Of a stretch of DNA of 64,000 nt, positions 18,397-28,364 are shown piece by piece; the stretch's first letter is position 1; the number at the start of each line of letters is the position of its first letter. Below the pieces are notes generated by a model that ran no database searches, was not told the DNA's origin, and saw nothing but the letters and a program-made list of their open reading frames with translations. Location of the stretch: NCBI GenBank assembly GCA_002255575.1, contig NCAT01000004.1, positions 124,001-188,000 of the forward strand. Direction: 5' to 3'. The stretch is from Acidocella sp. 20-57-95 (GTDB lineage: Bacteria; Pseudomonadota; Alphaproteobacteria; Acetobacterales; Acetobacteraceae). The position numbers and the translations under genes are program-made.

Positions 18397-19434
18397 ATGG
18401 ATATTCAGGCAAAACATTCGAATAAGGCCGTGGGGCTTTGGCTGCTGGCCGTGGCATTTATGATCTGGGTGATGGTGGGGATTGGCGGCTACACCCGCGA
18501 TTCCGGCTCTGGTCTGTCGATTATGAACTGGGACCCGGTGATGGGGACGCTGCCCCCCCTTAGTGACGCAGCGTGGAACCAAGTGTTCGCGCTCTATAAA
18601 ACCATCCCGCAAGCGCAAATTCTGCACCCTAATATCGATCTGGCTGGATTTAAAACCTTGTTCTGGCCGGAATATTTTCATCGCTTGTGGGGGCGGTTGA
18701 TCGGGCTGGTGTTCTTTGTGCCGCTGGTGGTGTTCGTTGTGCGCGGCCAAATCGAAAAACGGCTGGTGCCATGGCTAGCACTGCTATTTTTGCTGGGCGG
18801 GCTGCAAGGCGCAATCGGCTGGTTCATGGTGGCCTCGGGGTTTGACCCGAATAGTGTGGCGGTGGAGCCCTGGCGGCTCAGCCTGCATTTCTCATCCGCA
18901 ATGTTCTTGTTTGTGGCGGTGTTATGGACCGGGCTCACGGTGCTGCGGCCCGTAGCGGCCCCGGTGCCGGGCGGCTTGATGCTGCGCAGGGTGGCTTTTG
19001 TGGCCACCGCCTTGCTGGTAATGACCATGTTTGCTGGCACGTTTGTATCCGGCACGCATGCAATTGATGTCTATAACCCTGCAACCGGGGCAGGCATGGG
19101 GGCGCCGCCAGCGGATTATTTGGCTTTGCAGCCATGGTGGTTGAACTTATTTGCCAATAAGGCCGCGATTTTGTTTGACCATCAGACCATCGCGACACTA
19201 ACGGCATTAGCTGTGTTAACCGCAGCGGTGATGGCCCTGCGGAGCAGCTTGAAAGGGCCGGTGCGGGATGCTGCGTTGGCGGTGGGCGCTTTGGTGCTTT
19301 TGCAGTACGCTTTGGGTGTGACGGCGCTGGTCTCCAAAATTATTGACGTGGGCGTAATGCACCAAATGAACGCGGTGCTGCTGTTGGGGGCATTCGTGTA
19401 TATGTTGCATGGGCTACGGGGAGCTGCGCGGTGA
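18397..19434 (+). CDS. ctaA: Heme A synthase (CtaA/COX15)
   Basis: A 345-residue polytopic membrane protein (about eight hydrophobic segments) that oxidises the C8 methyl of heme O to give heme A. The family pattern is complete: GGYTRDSGSGLSIMNWDPV with TLPPL after it, then four predicted heme-ligand His residues in EYFHRLWGRL (His95), SLHFSSAM (His164), LFDHQTIATLTAL and MHQMNAVLLLG. It serves the aa3 oxidase whose genes lie at 54.8-60.1 kb. Its stop overlaps the GTG start of a second CtaA-like gene. Confidence 0.9.
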   Translation: MDIQAKHSNKAVGLWLLAVAFMIWVMVGIGGYTRDSGSGLSIMNWDPVMGTLPPLSDAAWNQVFALYKTIPQAQILHPNIDLAGFKTLFWPEYFHRLWGRLIGLVFFVPLVVFVVRGQIEKRLVPWLALLFLLGGLQGAIGWFMVASGFDPNSVAVEPWRLSLHFSSAMFLFVAVLWTGLTVLRPVAAPVPGGLMLRRVAFVATALLVMTMFAGTFVSGTHAIDVYNPATGAGMGAPPADYLALQPWWLNLFANKAAILFDHQTIATLTALAVLTAAVMALRSSLKGPVRDAALAVGALVLLQYALGVTALVSKIIDVGVMHQMNAVLLLGAFVYMLHGLRGAAR

Positions 19435-20492
19435 GCAAGCCGGACCGGCTGATCGGCAACTGGATATTACTGCTGGCTGCAATGGTATTTGGCATGGTGG
19501 CGGGCGGCGGCCATGCGCGCACCATTGGTGCCGGCTATATCATGCAGGTCTGGCAGCCTTTTACCGGATTCATCCCCCCCCGCACCGATGCCGATTGGAC
19601 CCATCTGTTCCAGCTTTACCAGCAGACCAGCCAGTATAAAGCGATGCATCCGCCAATGCAGATCGCGCAGTTTAAAGCCTTGTTCTGGCCAATGTTTCTA
19701 GACCGTGTCTGGGGGCGGATCATGGCGTTGGTGCTGCTGGTGCCACTGGCGGTGTTTATCGCGAAAGGGCGGATTTCAGCGCGGTTGGCGTGGTGGTTGT
19801 TGGCGCTGTTTGCGTTCGGGGGGCTACAAGCCGCCTATGGGTGGCTGATGGTAACCACGGGTTTACGCCCCGGCGTGCTGAACCCGCCGCCCGAATGGCT
19901 AGCGCCGCATTTTGTCTCTGGCATGGTGATTTTCGGTTTGCTGATCTGGACGGGTTTGAGCGTGAAGCGGCCTGTGCCAGAGCGAATCGAGGGCGGCGGA
20001 TATTTAAAACATTGGCTGAATCTATCGATATTTTTGATTATTTTCACAATGGGTTTGGGGGCGCTGGTGGCAGCGACCGATGCCATCACGGTTTACAATA
20101 GCTTCCCCTTGATGGGGGGGCGCTGGGTACCCGCGGATTATTTTGCGTTGCACCCAGGCTGGTTGAACTTGCTGGAAAATAAAGCGGCAGTGCAGTTTGA
20201 CCATCGGGTCTTTGCAACCATTACCGCCCTGACGGTGCTGATCACCGCAATCCTCGGTTTGCGCGAAACTTTGCCGCCAGGGCCGCGGGATGCGTTTCTG
20301 GTGATGACCGGTTTGGTGAGTTTGCAATATCTGTTGGGGATGGTGACGATCATCTCAGGTTCGGTCGATTTGGGTTATGTGCACGAGCTGAATGCGGTGC
20401 TTCTGCTGGCCGCAGCGATTGTGGCACGGCATGGTTTGCGCGGGGCGGGGCCAAGGCCCATGTTAGACACAGAATTTGCAGCGGCGGAGTGA
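19431..20492 (+). CDS. Divergent CtaA/COX15-like paralogue
   Basis: A 353-residue membrane protein that matches the preceding CtaA along its whole length, including the QxFDHRxFATIxAL segment and YVHELNAVLLLAAA near the end. It differs at key points: the first ligand His is Asp91 (FLDRVWGRI), and the conserved SGLSI loop is replaced by GAGYIMQVWQPFTGFIPP. Three of the four ligand His remain. It starts with GTG inside the previous stop (GTGA). It may have lost heme A synthase activity and could be a partner subunit, a heme-binding helper or a decaying copy. Confidence 0.8.
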   Translation: MSKPDRLIGNWILLLAAMVFGMVAGGGHARTIGAGYIMQVWQPFTGFIPPRTDADWTHLFQLYQQTSQYKAMHPPMQIAQFKALFWPMFLDRVWGRIMALVLLVPLAVFIAKGRISARLAWWLLALFAFGGLQAAYGWLMVTTGLRPGVLNPPPEWLAPHFVSGMVIFGLLIWTGLSVKRPVPERIEGGGYLKHWLNLSIFLIIFTMGLGALVAATDAITVYNSFPLMGGRWVPADYFALHPGWLNLLENKAAVQFDHRVFATITALTVLITAILGLRETLPPGPRDAFLVMTGLVSLQYLLGMVTIISGSVDLGYVHELNAVLLLAAAIVARHGLRGAGPRPMLDTEFAAAE

Positions 20493-20496
20493 ACCA

Positions 20497-21930
20497 ATGA
20501 ACGCGCTTGAGACGGCACACACACTTTTCCACGGTGATGGCGGGTTAGACCCGGTGGTGGCGGCAAGGCATATCGCCGCCGCCCTTGAGGGCACGGATGA
20601 TGGTGAATTATTCCTGGAATATCGGGAATCTGAAGGGATCAGCCTGGAAGACGGGCGGATCCGTTCAGCTAGTTTTGATACGCGGCGCGGCTTTGGCTTA
20701 CGGGCCGTGCTGGGGGATGCCAGCTATTATGCCCATGCCGGAGATTTGAGCGAGGCGGCCTTGGCCCGCGCCGCGCAGACCATTCGGGCGGCGAAGGCTT
20801 CAGAGCAGGCGATGGTGGCGGCCGGCCCGGCGGGGGCAAGTGCGCCACTTTATGCCGGGCTGAACCCGTTGGCTGAGATGCCGTTTGCCACGCGCGCCGC
20901 GTTGCTAAGCGAAATTGATGCCTATGCGCGGGCAGCGGATTCGCGCGTGACACAGGTGATGGCCAGCATCATGGGCGAGTGGCAGGTGGTTGAAATTCTG
21001 CGCGCTGACGGCAGCCGGACGGCGGATTTGCGGCCTTTGGTGCGGCTGAATGTCGCGGTGGTGATGGAAGAAAATGGCCGAAGGGAATCTGGCAGCTATG
21101 GCGCTGGAGGGCGGACATCTTACGCACCCTATATGGCGGCGTCATATTGGCAGGGTGCCGTGCATGAGGCGATCCGCCAGGCTTCGGTGAATTTAACCAG
21201 CATCGCCGCCCCGGCGGGCGAAATGCCGGTGGTGTTAGGCGCCGGCTGGCCGGGGATTTTGTTGCATGAGGCGATCGGGCATGGGCTGGAAGGTGACTTC
21301 AACCGTAAGCAGACTTCGGCGTTTGCAGGGCTGATGGGCAGCCGGATTGCCGCAAAAGGGGTGACGGTGGTGGATGACGGCACATTGCCAGACCGGCGGG
21401 GGTCTCTGACGGTGGATGATGAGGGCACGCCAACATCACGCACCACCTTAATCGAGGATGGTATTCTGGTGGGGTTCATTCAGGACCGGCAGAATGCGCG
21501 GCTGATGAATATGCGCGCGACCGGCAATGGGCGGCGGCAATCCTATGCGCATTCGCCAATGCCACGCATGACCAACACCATTATGCTGAACGGCGAGGCC
21601 ACCACCGAGGACATGATCAAATCGGTGAAACGCGGCCTGTACGCCGTGAATTTTGGCGGCGGGCAGGTCGATATCACCTCCGGCAAGTTCGTGTTCTCAG
21701 CCGCTGAAGCCTACATGATCGAGGATGGTAAAGTGGGCGCACCGGTCAAAGGCGCCACCTTGATTGGCAACGGCCCGGACGCGCTGACCAAAATTGAGAT
21801 GATCGGCAATGATTTTGCACTCGACCCGGGCGTGGGTACCTGCGGCAAGAATGGCCAGGGCGTGCCGGTGGGTGTGGGGCAGCCGACGTTGAAAATGTCT
21901 GGTCTCACGGTCGGCGGGACTGCCGCATAA
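20497..21930 (+). CDS. tldD: Metalloprotease TldD
   Basis: A 477-residue TldD/PmbA-family protein. The zinc motif is HEAIGHGLEGD with a distal ligand Cys in GTCGKNGQG; other conserved stretches are DTRRGFGLRAV, NMRATGNGRRQSYAHSPMPRM and YAVNFGGGQVDITSGKF. TldD pairs with TldE to degrade or mature unstructured peptides in the cytosol. The tldE/pmbA partner is not in the window. The ATG at 20497 follows the CtaA-like stop by four bases. Confidence 0.94.
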   Translation: MNALETAHTLFHGDGGLDPVVAARHIAAALEGTDDGELFLEYRESEGISLEDGRIRSASFDTRRGFGLRAVLGDASYYAHAGDLSEAALARAAQTIRAAKASEQAMVAAGPAGASAPLYAGLNPLAEMPFATRAALLSEIDAYARAADSRVTQVMASIMGEWQVVEILRADGSRTADLRPLVRLNVAVVMEENGRRESGSYGAGGRTSYAPYMAASYWQGAVHEAIRQASVNLTSIAAPAGEMPVVLGAGWPGILLHEAIGHGLEGDFNRKQTSAFAGLMGSRIAAKGVTVVDDGTLPDRRGSLTVDDEGTPTSRTTLIEDGILVGFIQDRQNARLMNMRATGNGRRQSYAHSPMPRMTNTIMLNGEATTEDMIKSVKRGLYAVNFGGGQVDITSGKFVFSAAEAYMIEDGKVGAPVKGATLIGNGPDALTKIEMIGNDFALDPGVGTCGKNGQGVPVGVGQPTLKMSGLTVGGTAA

Positions 21931-21984
21931 CAGTCATGAAGCTGTCGCTTCTCTGTCACGGGGGAATCTGCGATATTAGCTTTT

Positions 21985-23499
21985 ATGGATCAATTCTCCG
22001 TCGATGACCGGCATGTTGACATGCTAACCCAGCCCACGCGGCGGGCAGTGGTTGATTTGGGGTCCAACTCGGTCCGGCTGGTGATTTACGAGGGTGATTC
22101 TCGTAACCCGGTGCAAATTTTCAACGAAAAAGCAGTGCTGCGGCTGGCCAAGGGCATGACCAAAACCGGCCGCATGGATAAAGATTCGCTGGTGCAGGCT
22201 GAGACGGTGCTGCGCCGCTACGCGGCCGTGGCGCGCGCCATGGGGGCTGAGCATTTTGAAGTGCTGGCAACCTCCGCCGTGCGGGACGCCGATAACGGCC
22301 CTGAGTTTGTAAAGCATTTGCAAAAGACCATTCCAGACATGCGAATTTCCGTACTGTCCGGCAATGATGAGGCGTCGCTTTCGGGCGAGGGCGTGCTGTG
22401 CGGCATTCCCGGGGCGGATGGTATTTTGGCAGACCTGGGTGGCGGCTCGCTTGAGCTCGTGCGGCTGGAGGCCGGCAAGATCGGGCGGTCGGCAACGCTT
22501 CCGGTGGGTGTGATCCGCTTGGCGGACCGCTCCGGCGGGGATTTAATGAAAGCCCGGCAGATTGTCACCGCGGCCTTACAGGATGCGCCCTTCACCGGTG
22601 AGGCCGCGGGCCGGGATTTGTATTTATCAGGCGGCGCGTTCCGGGCGCTGGCCCGCATTCACATTATGCAAACTGGCTACCCGCTGAATATGGTGCATCA
22701 CTACACCATCGGGCGGGAAGAAGCGCGGGATTTGGCCGGCGTGATCAGCGAGGCCGGCCGCAAACTGATTGAGCGGATGCCCGGCGTGCCAAAGCGGCGC
22801 ATTGAGGATCTGCCCTATGCGGCGCTAATTTTACGGCGGCTGCTGCGCGCTTCCGGCGTGGACCGGGTGATATTCAGCGCCAACGGGATGCGTGAAGGCT
22901 GGTTTGCCCGCCTCATGCCGCCGGAAATTCGCGCCCAGGACCCGCTATTGGCGGCTGGCCGGGATTTGACGCGCGGGACATTGCGGGACCCGGCTTTGCC
23001 GCCGGCGCTAATAACCTGGACCAACCCATTATTTCCAAGCGAAACCGGAGCACAAAAAAGGTTGCGGGAAGCGGCGTGCTGGCTGTCAGATATCGGCAGT
23101 CACGAGCACCCAGAATATCGGGCCGAGCAGGCGTTTTTACGGGTGCTGCGGCAGTCTGGCATTGGGCTGGACCATCATGCCCGGGCGTTTTTAGCACTCA
23201 CCATGGCGCTGCGTTACGAGGCTGAGCCGGATAGTGCATTTTTGGCCCCCGCCAGGTCGCTGTTGGATATGCACGCGAACCGGCGGGCTGAGGCGTTGGG
23301 GGTGGCGCTGCGGCTGGCTTACACGCTCTCGGCCGGAACGCCGCAATTGCTGGCAGGAACCAGCCTGCGGATTGCGCCGGGGCGGCTCATACTGGGCCTC
23401 TCAGAAGGTAATGGCGTGTTCGCCGGGGATTCGGTGCTGCGGCGGCTTGATAGGTTGGCGCAGATGCTTGGTTTGGAAGCAGAAACCGAAAAACGATAA
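21985..23499 (+). CDS. ppx: Exopolyphosphatase, Ppx/GppA family
   Basis: A 504-residue protein of the actin-like ASKHA fold. The phosphate-binding motifs are VDLGSNSVRLVIYEG, TSAVRDADNG and ADLGGGSLELVRL, and a C-terminal HD-like helical part follows (ERMPGVPKRR onward). It would split terminal phosphates from polyphosphate or convert pppGpp to ppGpp. Family length and order are normal. No ppk gene is adjacent. Confidence 0.9.
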   Translation: MDQFSVDDRHVDMLTQPTRRAVVDLGSNSVRLVIYEGDSRNPVQIFNEKAVLRLAKGMTKTGRMDKDSLVQAETVLRRYAAVARAMGAEHFEVLATSAVRDADNGPEFVKHLQKTIPDMRISVLSGNDEASLSGEGVLCGIPGADGILADLGGGSLELVRLEAGKIGRSATLPVGVIRLADRSGGDLMKARQIVTAALQDAPFTGEAAGRDLYLSGGAFRALARIHIMQTGYPLNMVHHYTIGREEARDLAGVISEAGRKLIERMPGVPKRRIEDLPYAALILRRLLRASGVDRVIFSANGMREGWFARLMPPEIRAQDPLLAAGRDLTRGTLRDPALPPALITWTNPLFPSETGAQKRLREAACWLSDIGSHEHPEYRAEQAFLRVLRQSGIGLDHHARAFLALTMALRYEAEPDSAFLAPARSLLDMHANRRAEALGVALRLAYTLSAGTPQLLAGTSLRIAPGRLILGLSEGNGVFAGDSVLRRLDRLAQMLGLEAETEKR

Positions 23500-23514
23500 T
23501 CGTCCTTGACGATT
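23498..23514. promoter_or_regulatory. Possible operator: inverted repeat AATCGTC-CTT-GACGATT
   Basis: A perfect seven-base inverted repeat overlaps the ppx stop and a TTGACG hexamer that could serve as a -35 box; TCCTAT 17 bases later is a weak -10. It lies 64 bases before the reductase ATG, which suits a repressor site, but no regulator gene is beside it. Confidence 0.3.
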
Positions 23515-23577
23515 AATGGCGGGTACTTTCCTATAGGGCAGGCAAAAACAACATCGCCGACAACATAGGAGACCGCC

Positions 23578-24582
23578 ATGAGCATGTTCGAGAACCGTCA
23601 ATTCCGGCTGGCGGCACGCCCGGTCGGCCTGCCGAAAGCCTCTGATTGGACGTATGTGAAAGAACCGGCACGGCCACCCGAGGATGGTGAGGTACTGGTG
23701 GGCGTCGAGTATTTATCGCTCGACCCAGCGATGCGTGGCTGGATGAATGAAGGCAAATCCTACATCGCGCCAGTTAAAATCGGCGAGGTTATGCGGGCAC
23801 TTGGCGTGGGTAAGGTGGTGGAGAGCAAGGCGGCTGGCTTTGCAGCTGGGGATTACGTCTCGGGCGCGCTTGGCATTCAGGCTTATGCCACTGTGAAGGC
23901 AAAAGAACTGACCAAAATCGACCCACGCTTGGCACCGCTACCGGTGTTTTTGAATGTTCTGGGCATGACCGGCATGACCGCTTATTTTGGTTTGCTGGAT
24001 GTGGGCGAACCAAAGGAAGGTGACACTGTGGTGGTCTCAGGTGCAGCGGGCGCGGTTGGGGCCACGGTCGGGCAGATTGCCAAAATTAAAGGCTGCCGGG
24101 TGGTGGGCATTGCCGGCGGTGCGCAGAAATGTGCGTTCCTGACAAATGAGTTGGGGTTTGACGCGGCGGTTGATTATAAATCTGCTGATTTTAAAAAAGA
24201 GCTAAAAGCGGCCTGCCCAAACGGGATTGATGTCTATTTTGACAATGTCGGCGGCGAGATCTTGGATACTTGCTTGGCGCTGATTAACCTGCATGCGCGG
24301 ATTGTAATCTGCGGGGCGATTTCTCAGTATAATAACACCACCGCCATACAGGGGCCGGCGAATTATCTCTCACTGCTGGTCAACCGCGCACGGATGCAGG
24401 GAATGGTGGTGTTTGATTATGCAGACCGCTACGGGCTGGCGGCACGTGAAATGGCGGGCTGGATGGCAGCGGGCAAGCTGATCGGCAAGGAAGATATTGT
24501 GACCGGCCTAGAGAGTTTTCCGCAGACTTTGTTGAAGCTATTTTCAGGTGAGAATTTCGGCAAGCTGGTGCTGAAGGTCTGA
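23578..24582 (+). CDS. Zinc-independent NADPH-dependent oxidoreductase (MDR superfamily)
   Basis: A 334-residue medium-chain reductase. The N-terminal part has SLDPAMRGWMNEGKSY, typical of the leukotriene-B4 12-hydroxydehydrogenase/CurA group; the cofactor site is VSGAAGAVGATVGQIAKIKG; then YFDNVGGEILD and NYLSLLVNRARMQGMVVFDY. There are no zinc-ligand Cys clusters. Such enzymes reduce double bonds of alpha,beta-unsaturated ketones and aldehydes, so a detoxifying role is likely. AGGAG eight bases upstream supports the first ATG; MFENRQF two codons later is an alternative. Confidence 0.9.
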   Translation: MSMFENRQFRLAARPVGLPKASDWTYVKEPARPPEDGEVLVGVEYLSLDPAMRGWMNEGKSYIAPVKIGEVMRALGVGKVVESKAAGFAAGDYVSGALGIQAYATVKAKELTKIDPRLAPLPVFLNVLGMTGMTAYFGLLDVGEPKEGDTVVVSGAAGAVGATVGQIAKIKGCRVVGIAGGAQKCAFLTNELGFDAAVDYKSADFKKELKAACPNGIDVYFDNVGGEILDTCLALINLHARIVICGAISQYNNTTAIQGPANYLSLLVNRARMQGMVVFDYADRYGLAAREMAGWMAAGKLIGKEDIVTGLESFPQTLLKLFSGENFGKLVLKV

Positions 24583-24659
24583 GTTGTAATGCCAACAACT
24601 GACCGGTCTCTCATCAGGTTTTTGTAAAATGCGAGCGTCTGGTACAACGCGCCGCACCA

Positions 24660-25045
24660 CACCCCATCGTCATTGCGCGCCCCGCGCAATGACGGGTGAG
24701 CTTCTGCTTCGCGTCTGGCGCTACGCTCCTCCCGCGCCACTCCCGCGCAAGCGAGACTCTCCTTACCTCGCCCCACCCCATCGTCATTGCGAGCCCCGCG
24801 TAAGCGGGGCGCAGCAATCCATCTTTTACGTGGCCGGGATAGTGGCAAAAAGATGGATTGCTTCGCTTCACTCGCAATGACGGGTAGGCTTCGGCGCCGC
24901 GTCCCACGCTCCTCCCACGTCATTCCCGCGCAGGCGAGACTCTCCTAACCCCGCCCAACCCCATCGTCATTGCGAGCCCCGCGTGAGCGGGGCGCGGCAA
25001 TCCATCTTTTACGTGGGTGCAGTGGTGGCAAAAAGATGGATTGGT
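24660..25045. repeat. Tandem palindromic repeat cluster (CGTCATTGCGAG type)
   Basis: Direct copies with a period of about 180 bases: two near-identical units around 24719-24860 and 24902-25043, and a shortened unit near 24660-24700. Each unit contains CATCGTCATTGCGAGCCCCG, a GC-rich hairpin, AATCCATCTTTTACGTGG and AAAAAGATGGATTG; in the first full unit the arm CTCGCAATGACG closes a palindrome of about 110 bases. This resembles a palindromic repeat family seen widely in proteobacterial genomes. It fills most of a gap of about 570 bases that shows no gene, between the reductase and mrr. Confidence 0.8.
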
Positions 25046-25153
25046 CTTCCGGCCTGCGCGGTGGTCGCGATTGCGGGAGGGGCTGGTTTTGTAGGCGGGT
25101 GCTGCCTTGAGGTTGCGTACTTGCTGAATTTGTCCGGTCAGTTAACATAAATT

Positions 25154-26080
25154 ATGGCAATTCCAGATTATCAGTCGCTTATGCTCCCCGTTTTGAAGTC
25201 GGCTGCTCGTGGAGAAGTCAGAATTTTTAACGTCGTAGAGTTGCTGGCTGATGAGTTAAGTTTATCGTCGGATGATCGGGCGGTTTTTTTGCCGTCTGGA
25301 AAGCAGACGTTATTTGCCAACAGAGTTCATTGGGCCAAAACTTATTTGGGTAAGGCTGGACTAATCGAGCTGACGCGCAGAGGATATTTTAAGATTACGG
25401 AACGAGGCATAAAAGTGCTTCAATCTTCGCCTATCAAAATCGACAATAATTATTTAAAACAATTTGAAGAATTCAGGAAATTCACTGACAGTGCCGAAAA
25501 ATATATTTCCGGAATTAGCAAGCCTTTAGAAACAAAAGACTTTTCGGCATCTAAAGACGAAGCGACTCCCGATGAAATTATGAGATCAGCACATGAAAAA
25601 ATTAATGCGGCTCTTGCTCAAGAACTTTTGGAACGAATACTCGCCGCACCTCCAGAGTTTTTTGAGAGGCTGATCATAAATTTGTTGTTAAGCATGGGCT
25701 ATGGTGGTTCCGTGACGGATGCTGGCCGGGCTCTCGGGCGCAGCGGAGATGACGGCGTTGATGGTGTTATTGATCAGGACGCCTTGGGTCTTGATCAAGT
25801 TTATATACAGGCTAAGCGCTACGCAATTGGTAACAACATCGGTGCCGGTGCGATTCGCGATTTTTTTGGAAGTTTAGATAGGCATAAGGCATCAAAGGGG
25901 CTGTTCGTAACCACGTCAACATTTTCATCGTCGGCGCGAGATACCGCGCAGTTTTTGAGCAAAAGGATCGTACTCGTCGACGGTGAGCAACTGACTAAAC
26001 TTATGATCCGCCATAGTGTTGGTTGCCGAGTTGAAGAGACGATTTACTTCAAAAAAATCGACGAAGAGTTTTTTGAATAA
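25154..26080 (+). CDS. mrr: Mrr-type restriction endonuclease
   Basis: A 308-residue protein with the two-domain Mrr layout. The N-terminal winged-helix part (residues 1-95) has ELSLSSDDRAVFLPSGKQ and ANRVHWAKTYLGKAGLIELTRRG. A helical linker leads to the catalytic domain: PPEFFERLIINLLLSMGYGG, GRSGDDGVDGVIDQD, and the PD-QxK site VYIQAKRY. Mrr enzymes cut DNA carrying foreign methylation. No methylase is nearby, as expected for a type IV system. The gene is visibly richer in A and T than its neighbours and follows a repeat cluster, suggesting transfer. Confidence 0.92.
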   Translation: MAIPDYQSLMLPVLKSAARGEVRIFNVVELLADELSLSSDDRAVFLPSGKQTLFANRVHWAKTYLGKAGLIELTRRGYFKITERGIKVLQSSPIKIDNNYLKQFEEFRKFTDSAEKYISGISKPLETKDFSASKDEATPDEIMRSAHEKINAALAQELLERILAAPPEFFERLIINLLLSMGYGGSVTDAGRALGRSGDDGVDGVIDQDALGLDQVYIQAKRYAIGNNIGAGAIRDFFGSLDRHKASKGLFVTTSTFSSSARDTAQFLSKRIVLVDGEQLTKLMIRHSVGCRVEETIYFKKIDEEFFE

Positions 26081-26237
26081 ATTTTCCGCCGAAGCATACT
26101 TGCCTCAGATGAACCTTAACGACAGGTCACCCAACGACACTCCCATACCAGCCCCGCTTCCCCGTAATTGCCGCCGCCCCCGCCCGGTTGTATGACCCCA
26201 GCCGAAACAAACTGCCGCTGTAAGGGGACTTCGCGCC

Positions 26238-27632
26238 ATGGCTGACCAGAATTTCGACGTTATCGTGATTGGCTCCGGCCCTGGTGGCTATGTGGCGGCC
26301 ATTCGGGCGGCGCAGCTGGGCTTGAAGACCGCCTGCGTTGAAAAGCGTGCCACCCTAGGCGGCACCTGCCTGAATATTGGCTGCATCCCCTCCAAGGCGT
26401 TGCTGCAATCCTCTGAAAATTTCCACGAAATCAGCCATTCCGCAGCCGACCACGGCATTCAGGTAGGCGCCATCAAGCTCGACCTTGCCCGCATGCAAGC
26501 CCGCAAGGGTGAAGTTGTGGCCGCCAACACCAAAGGCGTGGAATTCCTGTTCAAAAAGAACAAAGTCACCTGGATCAAAGGTGCCGCCGCGTTTACCAGC
26601 CCCACCGCCATCGATGTGGCCGGCACATCCTACACCGCCAAACACTTCATCATCGCCACCGGCAGCGATTCCGTGCCGCTGAAGGGGGTTGAGGTAGATG
26701 AGAAGCGCATCGTTACCTCCACCGGCGCGTTGGAACTGAACGCCGTGCCGAAGCACATGGTCGTCATCGGCGGCGGGGTTATTGGGCTGGAGCTCGGCTC
26801 CGTCTGGCGCCGGTTGGGGGCTGAAGTGACCGTGGTAGAGTTTTTGGACCGCATCACGCCGACGATGGATTCCGAAGTCTCCACCGCCTTTCAGAAAATC
26901 CTCGCCAAGCAGGGGTTTGTGTTCAAGCTGGGCGCAAAGGTCACCGCTGCCAAAACCACTGATAAGGGCGTCACCCTCACCGTTGAACCCGCCAAGGGCG
27001 GCGCGGCTGAAACAATCGAAGCCGACATCGTGCTGCTGGCCATCGGCCGCTACGCCTACACGGCCGGGCTGAACCTGGAAGCCGCCGGCGTGGCGGTGGA
27101 TGAGCGCGGCCGGGTGAAGACCGACGCGCATTTCGCCACCAACGTGCCGGGCATCTACGCCATCGGCGATGTCATCACCGGCCCAATGCTGGCCCATAAG
27201 GCTGAGGATGAGGGCGTGGCCCTGGCCGAACGCCTCGCCGGGCAGGCAGGTCATGTGAATTACGACGCCATTCCTAGCGTGGTTTACACCTGGCCGGAAA
27301 TCGCCTCGGTTGGTAAAACCGAGGAAGAGCTGAAAGCCGCCGGCACCGCCTACACAGCCGGCAAATTCCCCTTCACCGCCAATGGCCGCGCCCGTGCGAT
27401 GGGTGCCACCGACGGCTTCGTGAAAATTCTGGCCGACAAAACCACAGACCGTATTTTGGGTGCCCATATCATCGGGCCGGATGCCGGCACGCTGATCGCC
27501 GAGCTCGTCACCGCCATCGAATTCGGTGCCTCATCTGAGGACGTGGCGCGCATCTGCCATGCTCACCCCACTTTGAGCGAATCTGTGAAGGAAGCGGCCC
27601 TGGCGGTCGACGGACGCGCCCTACATATCTAG
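26238..27632 (+). CDS. lpdA: Dihydrolipoyl dehydrogenase (E3)
   Basis: A 464-residue FAD disulfide reductase that reoxidises dihydrolipoamide in the 2-oxoacid dehydrogenase and glycine cleavage complexes. Motifs are [19 protein letters not shown], the redox Cys pair [16 protein letters not shown] (Cys43/Cys48), the NAD site [31 protein letters not shown], and the catalytic HAHPTLSE near the C-terminus. No E1 or E2 gene is next to it, so it may be a shared E3. pdxJ starts four bases after the stop. Confidence 0.95.
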   Translation: MADQNFDVIVIGSGPGGYVAAIRAAQLGLKTACVEKRATLGGTCLNIGCIPSKALLQSSENFHEISHSAADHGIQVGAIKLDLARMQARKGEVVAANTKGVEFLFKKNKVTWIKGAAAFTSPTAIDVAGTSYTAKHFIIATGSDSVPLKGVEVDEKRIVTSTGALELNAVPKHMVVIGGGVIGLELGSVWRRLGAEVTVVEFLDRITPTMDSEVSTAFQKILAKQGFVFKLGAKVTAAKTTDKGVTLTVEPAKGGAAETIEADIVLLAIGRYAYTAGLNLEAAGVAVDERGRVKTDAHFATNVPGIYAIGDVITGPMLAHKAEDEGVALAERLAGQAGHVNYDAIPSVVYTWPEIASVGKTEEELKAAGTAYTAGKFPFTANGRARAMGATDGFVKILADKTTDRILGAHIIGPDAGTLIAELVTAIEFGASSEDVARICHAHPTLSESVKEAALAVDGRALHI

Positions 27633-27635
27633 GCT

Positions 27636-28364
27636 ATGAACCAAGCAATTCGCCTCGGCGTTAATGTTGACCATGTCGCCACCCTGCGGAACGCCCGGGG
27701 TGGTGCACACCCAGACCCGTTTACCATCGCCCAAGCCTGCGTGGCGGCGGGGGCAGACGGGATTACCATCCATCTGCGCGAAGACCGCCGCCATATCCGC
27801 GATGCCGACGCCGAGAAAATCTGCGCCGAAATCTCCGTGCCGATCAATTTCGAAATGGCCGCGACGGAGGAAATGACCACCATCGCCTGCCGCCTCAAGC
27901 CGCATGGCGTATGCATCGTCCCGGAGCGCCGCACCGAAATTACCACCGAAGGCGGGCTAGATGTCGTCTCCCACCAAGCCCAGCTAAAACCCATCATTGC
28001 CCGGCTGAACGCTGCGGGCATCGTGGTGTCCCTCTTTATCGACCCCGAACCCGCCCAGCTTGAAGCCGCGTTGGCGGTAGGAGCCGCGGTGGTCGAGCTG
28101 CATACCGGCGCCTACGCCAACAACCGCCCTGGTGAGCTGGCACGGCTCACCGCCGCCGCCGCCCTCACCACCAAGCTTGGCCTGGAATGCCACGCGGGCC
28201 ATGGTCTCACCTACGCCAATGTCGCCCCGATCGCCGCCCTGCCGGAAATCCGCGAGCTAAACATCGGCCACTACCTCGTCGGCGAAGCGCTCCTCGTCGG
28301 CCTGCCGGAAACCATCCGCCACATGAAGGGGCTGATGAGCGCGGCGCGTTTGGTGGGGAAGTAA
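27636..28364 (+). CDS. pdxJ: Pyridoxine 5'-phosphate synthase
   Basis: A 242-residue TIM barrel that condenses 1-deoxyxylulose 5-phosphate with 3-amino-2-oxopropyl phosphate in the DXP-dependent vitamin B6 route. Typical stretches are [70 protein letters not shown] and [14 protein letters not shown]. Start and stop agree with the family. It lies in a likely operon with lpdA and is separated from the convergent prpE only by a palindromic repeat. Confidence 0.95.
   Translation: MNQAIRLGVNVDHVATLRNARGGAHPDPFTIAQACVAAGADGITIHLREDRRHIRDADAEKICAEISVPINFEMAATEEMTTIACRLKPHGVCIVPERRTEITTEGGLDVVSHQAQLKPIIARLNAAGIVVSLFIDPEPAQLEAALAVGAAVVELHTGAYANNRPGELARLTAAAALTTKLGLECHAGHGLTYANVAPIAALPEIRELNIGHYLVGEALLVGLPETIRHMKGLMSAARLVGK

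Noticed and set aside
24660-25045. Possible CRISPR array
   Set aside because: The repeats are long, palindromic, only two to three in number and not separated by unique spacers of constant size; no cas gene is near.
26355-27467. 370-codon open frame on the minus strand inside lpdA
   Set aside because: It is antisense to a full and well conserved lpdA, has a Gly/His/Val-rich composition typical of GC-rich shadows, and matches no family.
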